From Dietzia aurantiaca (GTDB lineage Bacteria; Actinomycetota; Actinomycetes; Mycobacteriales; Mycobacteriaceae), in the NCBI RefSeq assembly GCF_021033825.1, contig NZ_JAIFXZ010000013.1, positions 1-64,000 of the forward strand: a DNA stretch of 64,000 nucleotides. The letters run 5' to 3'. Below the pieces are notes generated by a model that saw only the letters and a program-made list of their open reading frames with translations, was not told the origin of the DNA and made no database searches. The position numbers were made by a program, and so were the translations under genes. Below are positions 49,726 through 57,434 of the stretch, in pieces. Positions within the stretch are counted from its first letter, which is position 1, and each line of letters begins with the position of its first letter.

Positions 49726-50186
49726 GCGGGGGCGTTCGGGGCGTCGGGGTCGACACTGTCGACCTCGGCGCCTTCGCCGCGTCTCTGGCCGAACCCGGCA
49801 CGCGGTTCGCCGATGCGTTCTCGGCCACCGAGCACCGGCAGTGCCGCGAGCGGGCCGCTGCCCGCGGGGCCGATACGGGCGCGGCGGGGGAGAACCCGCT
49901 GGCTCGTCATCTCGCGGGCCGGTGGGCCGTCAAAGAGGCGGTCGTCAAGGCATGGTCGGCGGCGTTGTACGGTTCGCCTCCGCCCATCGCACCGGATCTG
50001 CTGCGATGGTCGGAGATCGAGACGGTGTGTGACGCCTGGGGCCGGCCCGCCGTCCGGCTCAGCGGGGAGGTGGCCCGTCAGGTCGCCGCGACGCTGGGGG
50101 AGGACGCGCGCTGGAACGTCTCCCTCAGCCACGACGGCGATGCGGCCGTGGCGTTCGTCGTGCTCGAGGCTCCCGCCGCGCGGTAA
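49722..50186 (+). CDS. acpS: Holo-[acyl-carrier-protein] synthase
   Basis: 154 residues. GVGVDTVDLGAF at the N-terminus holds the metal-binding Asp, and LARHLAGRWAVKEAVVKAWS contains the WxxKEA motif of 4'-phosphopantetheinyl transferases; NVSLSHDGDAAVAFVVL ends the fold. It transfers phosphopantetheine from CoA to the carrier domain of FAS-I. The fas-acpS order is conserved in mycolic-acid bacteria. It starts at GTG 49722, overlapping the leader ORF stop. Confidence 0.93.
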   Translation: MSGGVRGVGVDTVDLGAFAASLAEPGTRFADAFSATEHRQCRERAAARGADTGAAGENPLARHLAGRWAVKEAVVKAWSAALYGSPPPIAPDLLRWSEIETVCDAWGRPAVRLSGEVARQVAATLGEDARWNVSLSHDGDAAVAFVVLEAPAAR

Positions 50187-50472
50187 CGGTGTACGCGCGC
50201 GATCGATCGGCGCTTCAGATGGCCCTGTACCCCCCGGCCGCCGGGAGCGCGACGCAATGTGAAGTGCTGATCGGGTGGTGCGAGCCAATCGGAGGGGCGG
50301 ATCGCCTCGTGCCCCTCGGTTCGGAGGGCGGATCGGAATCGGCCCCTCGAATTGGAGGGAGTAACGAGGAGCGGGGCCGATCTGAGCAGAAGGTCGTCTG
50401 ACTGAAGGGCAGATCGGTTTCCGGCGCGGCCGGGCCGTACGTTGCTCGTCCATCAGCCATTGGTCCGCCGCC

Positions 50473-50779
50473 ATGATCCACGGAGTTCCGGAACCCGAGA
50501 CCAAGGTTGACGTTCTCGACGGGGAGGGCAGCTTCATCGGCCGGGTCGACTTCCTGCGGCGGGAGTTCGGCGTCATCGGTGAATGCGATGGGTCCGGCAA
50601 GTATCTCGACGGCGCCGACGCCGCGGAGGCGCGTCGCAGGCGTGGTGCCGAACAAGGATCGTGACGCCCGTCTGATGGCTCTCGGATACCGGCTTAACCA
50701 TTGGCGGTGGGCTGATCTCGAGCGGCCGTGGACGTTGATCCAGCGGATCCGGGGTGGGCTGACCGCGGCCGCCGCGTGA
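50473..50779 (+). pseudogene. Decayed DUF559/AbiEi-like nuclease-domain gene
   Basis: The frame from 50473 reads VPEPETKVDVLDGEGSFIGR then VDFLRREFGVIGECDGSGKY, a pattern typical of the C-terminal endonuclease-like domain of actinobacterial AbiEi/DUF559 proteins. It loses frame near 50640, and the end of the same domain continues one frame over as NKDRDARLMALGYRLNHWRW then ADLERPWTLIQRI. The N-terminal half is missing. The flank (50187-50472) has no gene and contains degenerate CGGAGGG-CGGATCG repeats. A frameshifted remnant. Confidence 0.6.
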
Positions 50780-50803
50780 GTGTGGCGATCCGACCAGACT
50801 TGC

Positions 50804-51532
50804 TCAGCCCGACTGGGCTTCTTTTTCCGCCAGCCACAGGTAGGCAGTGAGCATCCGCTTGAGCTCCCTGACTGTGGCGTCATGGAGGGCCTCGCCGTCG
50901 TCCGCGCCCGCGCTGGTGCCGTGGCCGGCGCTGACGGAGAAGTTGAGCATCGAATAGGAGGCGTGGACCAGGACCTCGGCCATGAATGCGCGGCGCTCCC
51001 GGTCGGTCGCCGGCATGAGCGGGGCCAGGACGCTGGCAATCATGCGGGCGATCTCGCGCTCGTTGACCGCAGCGGTGGCCCGGGTCGCCGGAGTGGCCTG
51101 AGTCGCCAGCCACACGGCGCGGCGGGACGGGTCACGCAGCCACATGTCGGCCAGGTGATCCAGGAAATCATTGAGCAGCTCGGGCCAGTCCAGGGCGGGG
51201 ATCTTCTGCGCGAACCGCTCGATCTCCTCGATCACCCCGTGCGCATCCTGACGGTCCAACTCGCACACCAGCACGTACTTGTTGGCGAAGAACTGGTAGA
51301 GCGTGCCGATCGGGACACCGGCGCGAGAGGCGACCTCCTCACAGGTAAACGAGTCGAAACCCACTTCGACGAGGACCTCGCGGGCAGAGGACAGCAGCGC
51401 CTGGAACTTCCGCCTGCTCCGCTCCTGGATGGGGCGGCGGCGGGGGACCAGGATGTTGGGTTCGCTCTGGGCGGACTCGTCCTCTGAACCTGTCGTCGAG
51501 CTCAGAGAGTCCTCGGTCGGCTCGAATGTCAT
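50804..51532 (-). CDS. TetR-family transcriptional regulator
   Basis: 242 residues. After a disordered N-terminus of about 35 residues, the HTH domain (about 40-90) reads RRKFQALLSSAREVLVEVGF then CEEVASRAGVPIGTLYQFF, which is clearly TetR. The ligand domain contains MWLRDPSRRAVWLATQA and EVLVHASYSMLNFSVS. It lies eight bases after bcp in the same direction, so the two are probably co-transcribed. The target is unknown; the fas operon 1 kb away is one candidate, but the sequence does not resemble mycobacterial FasR. Confidence 0.88.
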   Translation of the reverse strand: MTFEPTEDSLSSTTGSEDESAQSEPNILVPRRRPIQERSRRKFQALLSSAREVLVEVGFDSFTCEEVASRAGVPIGTLYQFFANKYVLVCELDRQDAHGVIEEIERFAQKIPALDWPELLNDFLDHLADMWLRDPSRRAVWLATQATPATRATAAVNEREIARMIASVLAPLMPATDRERRAFMAEVLVHASYSMLNFSVSAGHGTSAGADDGEALHDATVRELKRMLTAYLWLAEKEAQSG

Positions 51533-51540
51533 CCGCGGTC

Positions 51541-52047
51541 TCAGCCCCCGGCGGACGCGGGCTCGGGCAGCTCCACGCCCAGCAGCTTGGCGACCATGGC
51601 GACATGGCCCTTGGCGCGGACGTTGTACCGGGCCATCGACAGTGTGCCGTCCGCATCCACGACGAATGTCGAGCGGATCACGCCCATCACGACCGTGCCG
51701 TAGTTCTTCTTCTCACCGAACGCGCCCCATTCGGTAAGCACCGTCTTGTCCGGGTCCGACAGCAGCGGGAACGTGATCCCGTGCTTGTCGCGGAAGCGCG
51801 CCAGCTTCTCCGGCTTGTCGGGAGAGATGCCCACCACGCCGATGCCGGCGTCCTTGAGTTGCTGGAGGGCGTTCTCGAAGTCCACGGTCTCCGTGGTGCA
51901 TCCGGGCGTCATCGCCGCCGGGTACACGTACACCAGTACCTTGCCGTGCTCCGCGATCAGATCGGCGAGCGCGATGGGCGCCCCGTCGGCGTCCGGGAGG
52001 GTGAAAGCGGGGGCCGTCTGGCCCACCTCGAGCCGTGGTGTACTCAC
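51541..52047 (-). CDS. bcp: Thiol peroxidase of the Bcp/PrxQ family
   Basis: 168 residues. The active site PAAMTPGCTTE holds the peroxidatic C50. The usual resolving cysteine five residues later is replaced by valine (V55), so the enzyme is a 1-Cys type and must be reduced via a partner thiol. VVGISPDKPEKLARFRDKHG and LLSDPDKTVLTEWGAFGEK are typical. It removes peroxides, including lipid peroxides, in the cytoplasm. A TetR gene follows eight bases downstream. Confidence 0.92.
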   Translation of the reverse strand: MSTPRLEVGQTAPAFTLPDADGAPIALADLIAEHGKVLVYVYPAAMTPGCTTETVDFENALQQLKDAGIGVVGISPDKPEKLARFRDKHGITFPLLSDPDKTVLTEWGAFGEKKNYGTVVMGVIRSTFVVDADGTLSMARYNVRAKGHVAMVAKLLGVELPEPASAGG

Positions 52048-52197
52048 CGGTGCTCCTGGTGTCGAGTCTGGACTTCGGACCCCACCAACCTATCCGATGC
52101 GTCGGCGCACCGGCGCGGATCCTTCCCGGGTGCAGTAGCGTGGGCGGGGTCAGAAACCCGCGGGGTGGCCCGCGGTCGTGCGATCGACGGAGGTCTC

Positions 52198-52470
52198 GTG
52201 TCCAGGAGTTACGACAGCATCGAGGGCGATATCGCCAAGGCCCGGGACGATCTCGCCACGACCTTGGACGAGCTCGCCGACCGGGTAAACCCCAAGAATC
52301 TCGCAGCCGAAGGCAAGGATCGCGCCACCGCAGTCCTCAAGGACCCGCGCGTGCTCGCGGCCATCGGGGGCGTCGCAGCGCTGGTTATCGGCGGGATCGC
52401 CTTCTCCATGGCCAACAAGCGCAAGGAGCGTCAGCGTATCGAGGCGTATCTGGCGGCCCGCCGGGGCTGA
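52198..52470 (+). CDS. DUF3618 membrane protein (90 aa)
   Basis: GTG 52198 follows ACGGAGG by six bases. The N-terminal SIEGDIAKARDDLATTLDEL is the DUF3618 helix, followed by ADRVNPKNL and one membrane span (VLAAIGGVAALVIGGIAFSM) with a basic end. DUF3618 proteins accompany envelope or stress genes in actinobacteria; function unknown. It is divergent from bcp and converges with the FUSC gene seven bases away. Confidence 0.82.
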   Translation: MSRSYDSIEGDIAKARDDLATTLDELADRVNPKNLAAEGKDRATAVLKDPRVLAAIGGVAALVIGGIAFSMANKRKERQRIEAYLAARRG

Positions 52471-52476
52471 CCTGCC

Positions 52477-54417
52477 TCAACGGTCGGCTTCCACCGGCTC
52501 CACGAGTGATGTCAGGTGGGCCAGTTCCCCGGAGATTCCCGTGAGGGGACCATCGGGCTCGGAGGAGTTGATCTCCGCCGGGGGCCGGTCGGGGGCACCG
52601 CCGGCCTCGGAGATCTCCCAGGCCATCTCGGTGCCCGAGATCGGATCGGCCGGGATCGCGTCCTCACGGCGTTGACCGGCATAGGCGGTCACGAGGTCGG
52701 CGAGTCGATCGGCGGCTGAGACCGCCGGAATCCAGGCCGCCGCGGTACGTCCACCCACTCCCGGCTCGGCGAGTGCCCGCCGGAGCCGGAACTGCAGGTC
52801 GGACAAGGCGCTGTAGGCGGCTCGACGTGCCTCCACCAGATCGTTGTGTCGTCGTGCCGCGTCGGCGGGGGTGTCAGGGATCGGGCTCGCCGCCAGCTGG
52901 AGATGGTCGGCGATCCGGTTCATGGCCGTTGCGAAGGTCTCGGAGATCCAGACCCGTCGGCTGTGTGGCCAGATGAGGTAGCCGAAGACCAGGACTATCG
53001 CGCCACCCACGATGGTGGCGCCGATGCGCTGGATGCTGAAGTTGGCCGAGGCGTCCCCGGGCTGGATGACGTCGACCAGCAGGATGACCGCCGGGGCTAT
53101 CGCGACGGCCTGTAGGGCGTAGGACCGCATCATGAGATACGGAACGCACGCCGACAGCAGCCCGATCACGAGTCCGATCGCCCAGCCCTTCGGTACCGCC
53201 AGGAGCACCACAGTCGCGATGGCCGCGCCGACGGCCGTGCCCAGCACGCGCAGCACGGCTCGGGAGAACACCGAGCCGAAGTCGGGTTTCATCACCAGGC
53301 AGACGGTCAGCGGAACCCAGAACCAGTGGCTGAACGGGAAGTACATCTTGGCGGCCACCGCGATCGCGTAACACAGCGATAGTCGGCACGCGGCCATCAT
53401 CACCTCGTGACTGAGCGTCATCGTCAGCAGCGGCTCGTGGGGGGTCTTCGCCGGCCCGCCGGAATGCAGCAGTCTGTCCAGCTCATCGATGTGCCGGCCG
53501 AGTAGGTCCACCGTCGAACCGCCGTCGGCGGGAGGCGTTGTCGGTCGGGTGTCGCGACGGCGTGAACGCGCCGTGGCCGCCACTTCGGAGGCCAGGGCGG
53601 CCAACCGGGCTCGGGCAGCCGCTACCGCTACCGCATCGGAAGCTGCCACGAGGAAGGCCTGGACGCGGTCGGCGGCGGACAGTACCTCACCGTCCATCAC
53701 CCACACCCGCGTAGACCACGACGGCCGGGCGGCGAGCTCCGAGGCCCGGCCGACCGCGTTCTGATACGCCGACGTCGCCTGTCGGCGCGCCGCGACGGTG
53801 CGGGCGCCGCCGTCGGCCAGGTCTGCCGCGCGAGCGGCCGCGAGGTCGGAGAGTGCGCCGAGTAACGAGACCAGGACGATCCGCTGTGGACGACGCGGGA
53901 CGATGAGCATCTCGATCGCCAGCAGTAGCGCGTAGAACCCACCTCCGACGAAGTACAGCCCCATCGCTGTCCACCAGTCCACGTGGGGGACACCGAGGGC
54001 GATGGCGGCGACGAGGAGAAACTGCATGCCGGCAACCGAGAACGCGGGCCCGAGGCCGGCGATCGCCCCGGCGGCGAAGGCGACGACAGCGGCGATCAGG
54101 ACGAGTGCGGGTAGGGGGAGGTTCTGTGCGAATCCCAAGAGATAACCGCAGGCCGCGATGGGTGTGGAGACCGCGATGATCGAGAAGTTGAGCCGGTAGC
54201 TGCCCTCGCGCTCGCCCGCCGCGAGGAGAAGCGTGGCCAGTCCCACCCACATTCCGTTGAGCGTCTGGCCGAGTAACGCGCCAACCACGAACGGCAACCC
54301 CACGGACAGTCCGGCACGGAGACTGTGTCCGACCGGGAACTGCGTTGGCGCGACGCGGAGGACGGCGCGGATCCAGTCCGCGGGAGCGCGATTCGCGGGG
54401 ATGGTGGGAGCGGTCAC
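52477..54417 (-). CDS. FUSC-type (aromatic acid exporter-like) inner-membrane protein
   Basis: 646 residues from GTG 54417, preferred for AGAAGGG upstream. Two bundles of about six membrane spans each are visible (VGHSLRAGLSVGLPFVVGAL through VPHVDWWTAMGLYFVGGGFY; then MMAACRLSLCYAIAVAAKMY through IGATIVGGAIVLVFGYLIWP), separated by a helical cytoplasmic part; the second bundle has HWFWVPLTVCLVMKPDFGSV, the FUSC/YccS signature. The C-terminal 150 residues are cytoplasmic. Probably an efflux-type transporter; substrate unknown. Confidence 0.8.
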   Translation of the reverse strand: MTAPTIPANRAPADWIRAVLRVAPTQFPVGHSLRAGLSVGLPFVVGALLGQTLNGMWVGLATLLLAAGEREGSYRLNFSIIAVSTPIAACGYLLGFAQNLPLPALVLIAAVVAFAAGAIAGLGPAFSVAGMQFLLVAAIALGVPHVDWWTAMGLYFVGGGFYALLLAIEMLIVPRRPQRIVLVSLLGALSDLAAARAADLADGGARTVAARRQATSAYQNAVGRASELAARPSWSTRVWVMDGEVLSAADRVQAFLVAASDAVAVAAARARLAALASEVAATARSRRRDTRPTTPPADGGSTVDLLGRHIDELDRLLHSGGPAKTPHEPLLTMTLSHEVMMAACRLSLCYAIAVAAKMYFPFSHWFWVPLTVCLVMKPDFGSVFSRAVLRVLGTAVGAAIATVVLLAVPKGWAIGLVIGLLSACVPYLMMRSYALQAVAIAPAVILLVDVIQPGDASANFSIQRIGATIVGGAIVLVFGYLIWPHSRRVWISETFATAMNRIADHLQLAASPIPDTPADAARRHNDLVEARRAAYSALSDLQFRLRRALAEPGVGGRTAAAWIPAVSAADRLADLVTAYAGQRREDAIPADPISGTEMAWEISEAGGAPDRPPAEINSSEPDGPLTGISGELAHLTSLVEPVEADR

Positions 54418-54551
54418 GAGGGGCCCTTCTGGATGTTTGCTCCACCTTATGAGGGCAGGCCAGCGAGGGGGCCGGATCGCCGACACCGGTGATTGCCGCC
54501 GCCGGCACTCGCGGAGGGGACAGCGCGGACGAGCTGTCCCGACCGAACGAG

Positions 54552-54589
54552 AAGACCCCCGGCCCGCATTCCTGCAGACCGGGGGTCTT
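54552..54589. terminator. Terminator beyond tRNA-Lys
   Basis: AAGACCCCCGG (54552-54562) and CCGGGGGTCTT (54579-54589) form an 11-bp stem five bases beyond the 3' end of the reverse-strand tRNA. Confidence 0.8.
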
Positions 54590-54594
54590 GATTG

Positions 54595-54667
<73 letters not shown>

Positions 54668-54757
54668 TCGCCTTGCTTGCTTGGTGCGAGAGAAACAGTA
54701 ACAGGGCGTCCGTCGAATCACGAAATCGCCTGCTCAGTGCGAGGGTCCTACAGGTAG

Positions 54758-54794
54758 TTGACAGGCCACCCTTTACCGTTTCGATATGGAATAC
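54758..54794 (+). promoter_or_regulatory. Putative promoter of the L,D-transpeptidase gene
   Basis: A perfect -35 TTGACA (54758-54763) followed at 17-20 bases by an A/T-rich patch (GATATGGAAT). A 90-base leader would separate it from GTG 54881. The segment between tRNA-Lys and this gene otherwise holds nothing recognisable. Confidence 0.45.
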
Positions 54795-54880
54795 AAGCAT
54801 TCTCCCAGGCATAATGGCGGAGGACATCTGCTCGACCGTGGCCGCGGTCGAGGGGAGGCGATATTCGGAAGGGGCCATCA

Positions 54881-56119
54881 GTGAACCTGCGCACATCGGA
54901 TCGGACGGGTCGACGATCGACCGGAAACCGGTCCCGGGCTCGTCTCGCGCTGGCCGCTGTGTTCACCGGGGCGCTCGTGCTCACCGGCTGCACCATCGGG
55001 GACGGTGGGTCGGGCCCAGGAGGAGAGCAGGCCGCCGAGGCCCCCGCGGGGCCGGCTGCGGTGATCGACCTCTCGGTCGCGGACGGCGCGCGCGACGCCA
55101 ACCCGGCCGAGCCACTCGTCCTGACGGCCGAGAACGGTCGGCTGGATTCGGTCGTCGTCCGCAATCCGGAGGGCGTCCAGGTCCAGGGCGAGTTCAACGC
55201 CGAGCTGACCGAATGGCGGTCCACGGAGGACCTGGGGTACGGGCGGCAGTACACGGTCGAGTCCACCGCGTTGGACGAGGAAGGTCTGGTCACCCGGAAC
55301 AACGTCACGTTCAGCACGCTGACGCCGAGCATCATGACGGCGGCGTACCTCACGGTGGGCGAGGGCTCGGTCGTGGGGATCGGTCAGCCGGTCGCGGTGA
55401 TGTTCGACGAGCCGATCAGTGACCGGCAGGCCGCGCAGGACAACATCCACATCACCACCACCCCCGAGGTGGAGGGCGCGTTCTACTGGGTGTCCAACCA
55501 GGAGGTGCGGTGGCGTCCGCAGAACTACTGGGCGCCCGGCACCGAGGTCGAGGTGGATGTCGACATCTATGGCGAGGACCTCGGCGGCGGCATGTATGGC
55601 CAGCAGAACAACCAGGCGACCTTCGAGATCGGGGACGCCGTGATCTCCAAGGTCGACGATTCGACCAAGCAGATCGTGATCGAGCGTAACGGCGAGGTCA
55701 TCAAGACCATGCCCACCTCGATGGGCAAGGCCGGGACGCCGACCCCCAACGGCACGTATGTGATCGGCGAGAAGCACGCGTCGATGATCATGGACTCCTC
55801 GACCTATGGCGTGTCCGTCGATTCGGCGGACGGTTACCGCACCCCGGTGCAGTACGCGACGCGGATGTCCTACAGCGGCATCTTCATCCATGCCGCGCCG
55901 TGGTCGGTATGGGCGCAGGGCTCCCAGAACACCAGTCACGGCTGCCTCAATGTCACCACCGCCGATGCGAAGTGGTTCTACGACAACGCCAAGCGTGGTG
56001 ACATCTTCGAGGTGTCCGGGACCGTCGGTGGCACGCTTCCCGGTTGGGATGGCCTGGGCGACTGGAACGTCCCGTGGGAGACCTGGAAGGCTGGCAACGC
56101 AGACCAGGGTGTCGCCTGA
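54881..56119 (+). CDS. L,D-transpeptidase lipoprotein
   Basis: 412 residues, GTG 54881 behind GGAAGGGG. Signal peptide with lipobox LTGC (lipid C37). Two bacterial Ig-like domains (about 65-270; TLTPSIMTAAYLTVGEGSVV in the second) precede the YkuD catalytic domain with IHAAPWSVWA (His near 336) and SHGCLNV (C355). This is the architecture of mycobacterial LdtMt2-type enzymes, which form 3-3 cross-links in peptidoglycan and are insensitive to most penicillins. The last 30 residues are tryptophan-rich. Confidence 0.93.
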   Translation: MNLRTSDRTGRRSTGNRSRARLALAAVFTGALVLTGCTIGDGGSGPGGEQAAEAPAGPAAVIDLSVADGARDANPAEPLVLTAENGRLDSVVVRNPEGVQVQGEFNAELTEWRSTEDLGYGRQYTVESTALDEEGLVTRNNVTFSTLTPSIMTAAYLTVGEGSVVGIGQPVAVMFDEPISDRQAAQDNIHITTTPEVEGAFYWVSNQEVRWRPQNYWAPGTEVEVDVDIYGEDLGGGMYGQQNNQATFEIGDAVISKVDDSTKQIVIERNGEVIKTMPTSMGKAGTPTPNGTYVIGEKHASMIMDSSTYGVSVDSADGYRTPVQYATRMSYSGIFIHAAPWSVWAQGSQNTSHGCLNVTTADAKWFYDNAKRGDIFEVSGTVGGTLPGWDGLGDWNVPWETWKAGNADQGVA

Positions 56120-56154
56120 CGGACGGACGTCAGCCGGCGTGCGAGAGTGCTCGC

Positions 56155-57156
56155 ATGACCGTCGAGCGCGAGATCACCAGCATCACGGACCTGGCCCACG
56201 GCCGCCGTCTCAACCCGGCGGCCGTGGGCTGGTCCCGTTCTCCGGTGTTCCGGACCGCGATCTCCGGGTGGGGCCGCACAAAACGGTGGGAGTACTGGGG
56301 CATCGTCACCGACCGCTTCGTCGTGGGACTGACCGTCGCCGGGTTGGACTACCTCGCGAACTGCGCCGTGTACGTCCTGGACCGCAGCACAGGCGTGGAG
56401 ACGGTCCGCAGTGGCATCCAGCCGTTCGGGGCCCCGGCCTTCGGCGACCAGCCGGGCGACGGCACCCTCCATTTCGCGGCGGGTCTCGGGTCGACGCGAG
56501 TGACCATCACGATCGATGACGACGACAACGCCGCCGGCGCCACCACCACGATCCGCGTGCGGGCGAAGGGTATGGAGGTGGATCTGGCGGTCTGTCGTCC
56601 ACCCCACGACAGCCTCGGCGTGGTGGTGCCCTGGGGCGAGAAGCGCTTCCAGTACACGCTCAAGGATCTGGCCAACCCGGTCGGCGGCACTGTGACGATC
56701 GACGGCCGACGCCACGATCTGGGGGAGGGCTGGGCGGTCCTCGACCGGGGGCGTGGTCGCTGGCCGTACTCGAATGTGTGGAACTGGGGTGCGGGCAGCG
56801 GCGTGGTGGGCGACTCGGTCCGCGCGATCCAGGTCGGCGGGAAGTGGACCGACGGTACCGGGTCGACCGAGAACGGGATCCTTGTGGACGGCCGGATGCA
56901 CAAGCTCGGTGACGACCTCGAATGGACGTACGAGGCGGATACGCCTACGTCGCGTTGGCGGGTGCGGGGTGAGCGCCTGGATGCTTCGCTGACGCCGTTC
57001 CATCTCCGCCGCGACATCACCGAGCTGGGCGTCCTGGCGGTCAAGACGCGGCAGGCTTTCGGGACCTGGAACGGCAGCGCGGTGCTGGACGATGGCGCGA
57101 CTGTTTCGTTGAACGGGCTCGTGGGCTGGGCGGAGGAGTCTCGCAACAGGTGGTAA
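56155..57156 (+). CDS. DUF2804 family protein
   Basis: 333 residues from ATG 56155. The sequence (FRTAISGWGRTKRWEYWGIV, WAVLDRGRGRWPYSNVWNWG, GRMHKLGDDLEWTYEAD) matches the DUF2804 beta-rich fold found alone in actinobacteria. No signal peptide. A short hairpin GCGAG-AGTG-CTCGC (56141-56154) touches the start codon and may hide it. Function is not established; neighbours suggest a lipid or envelope role. Confidence 0.82.
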   Translation: MTVEREITSITDLAHGRRLNPAAVGWSRSPVFRTAISGWGRTKRWEYWGIVTDRFVVGLTVAGLDYLANCAVYVLDRSTGVETVRSGIQPFGAPAFGDQPGDGTLHFAAGLGSTRVTITIDDDDNAAGATTTIRVRAKGMEVDLAVCRPPHDSLGVVVPWGEKRFQYTLKDLANPVGGTVTIDGRRHDLGEGWAVLDRGRGRWPYSNVWNWGAGSGVVGDSVRAIQVGGKWTDGTGSTENGILVDGRMHKLGDDLEWTYEADTPTSRWRVRGERLDASLTPFHLRRDITELGVLAVKTRQAFGTWNGSAVLDDGATVSLNGLVGWAEESRNRW

Positions 57157-57267
57157 GCGCTCGCTCCGTACACGGGGTCGACGTATCGCCCACGGCATCC
57201 CGCTGCCGCCACACCGTGCCCCACCACGTCCCGCCGCGGAGATTTCAGGGGGTTGACGCGCCATTGC

Positions 57268-57297
57268 GGAAACGTTCTCGTAACGACCGAGTAGGCT
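57268..57297 (+). promoter_or_regulatory. Possible promoter before the YhgE/Pip operon
   Basis: GGAAAC (57268-57273), 18 bases, TAGGCT (57292-57297). The -35 is similar to the GGAAC box of extracytoplasmic-function sigma factors, which would fit an envelope-stress operon. TTGACG at 57253 is an alternative -35 without a matching -10. Weak evidence. Confidence 0.3.
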
Positions 57298-57434
57298 AAG
57301 CAAGGTTTCATCCCTGTGGGCGAGGCGAGGCCCGCGCGGATCGCTTTCCGGTCCCGGGGATCGGCATGTCGCCTGGCCGTCTATCCACGGTGCGATCCGC
57401 GTGGGTGCCCCTCGAGCAAAGCGGGAGAATGTGT

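Noticed and set aside
50215..51039. Reverse-strand frame spanning the remnant and the end of tetR
   Set aside because: It overlaps tetR out of frame and is the antisense of the decayed gene.
51526..52197. Long forward frame leading into the DUF3618 gene
   Set aside because: The upstream part is antisense to bcp. GTG 52198 with ACGGAGG starts the recognised DUF3618 domain.
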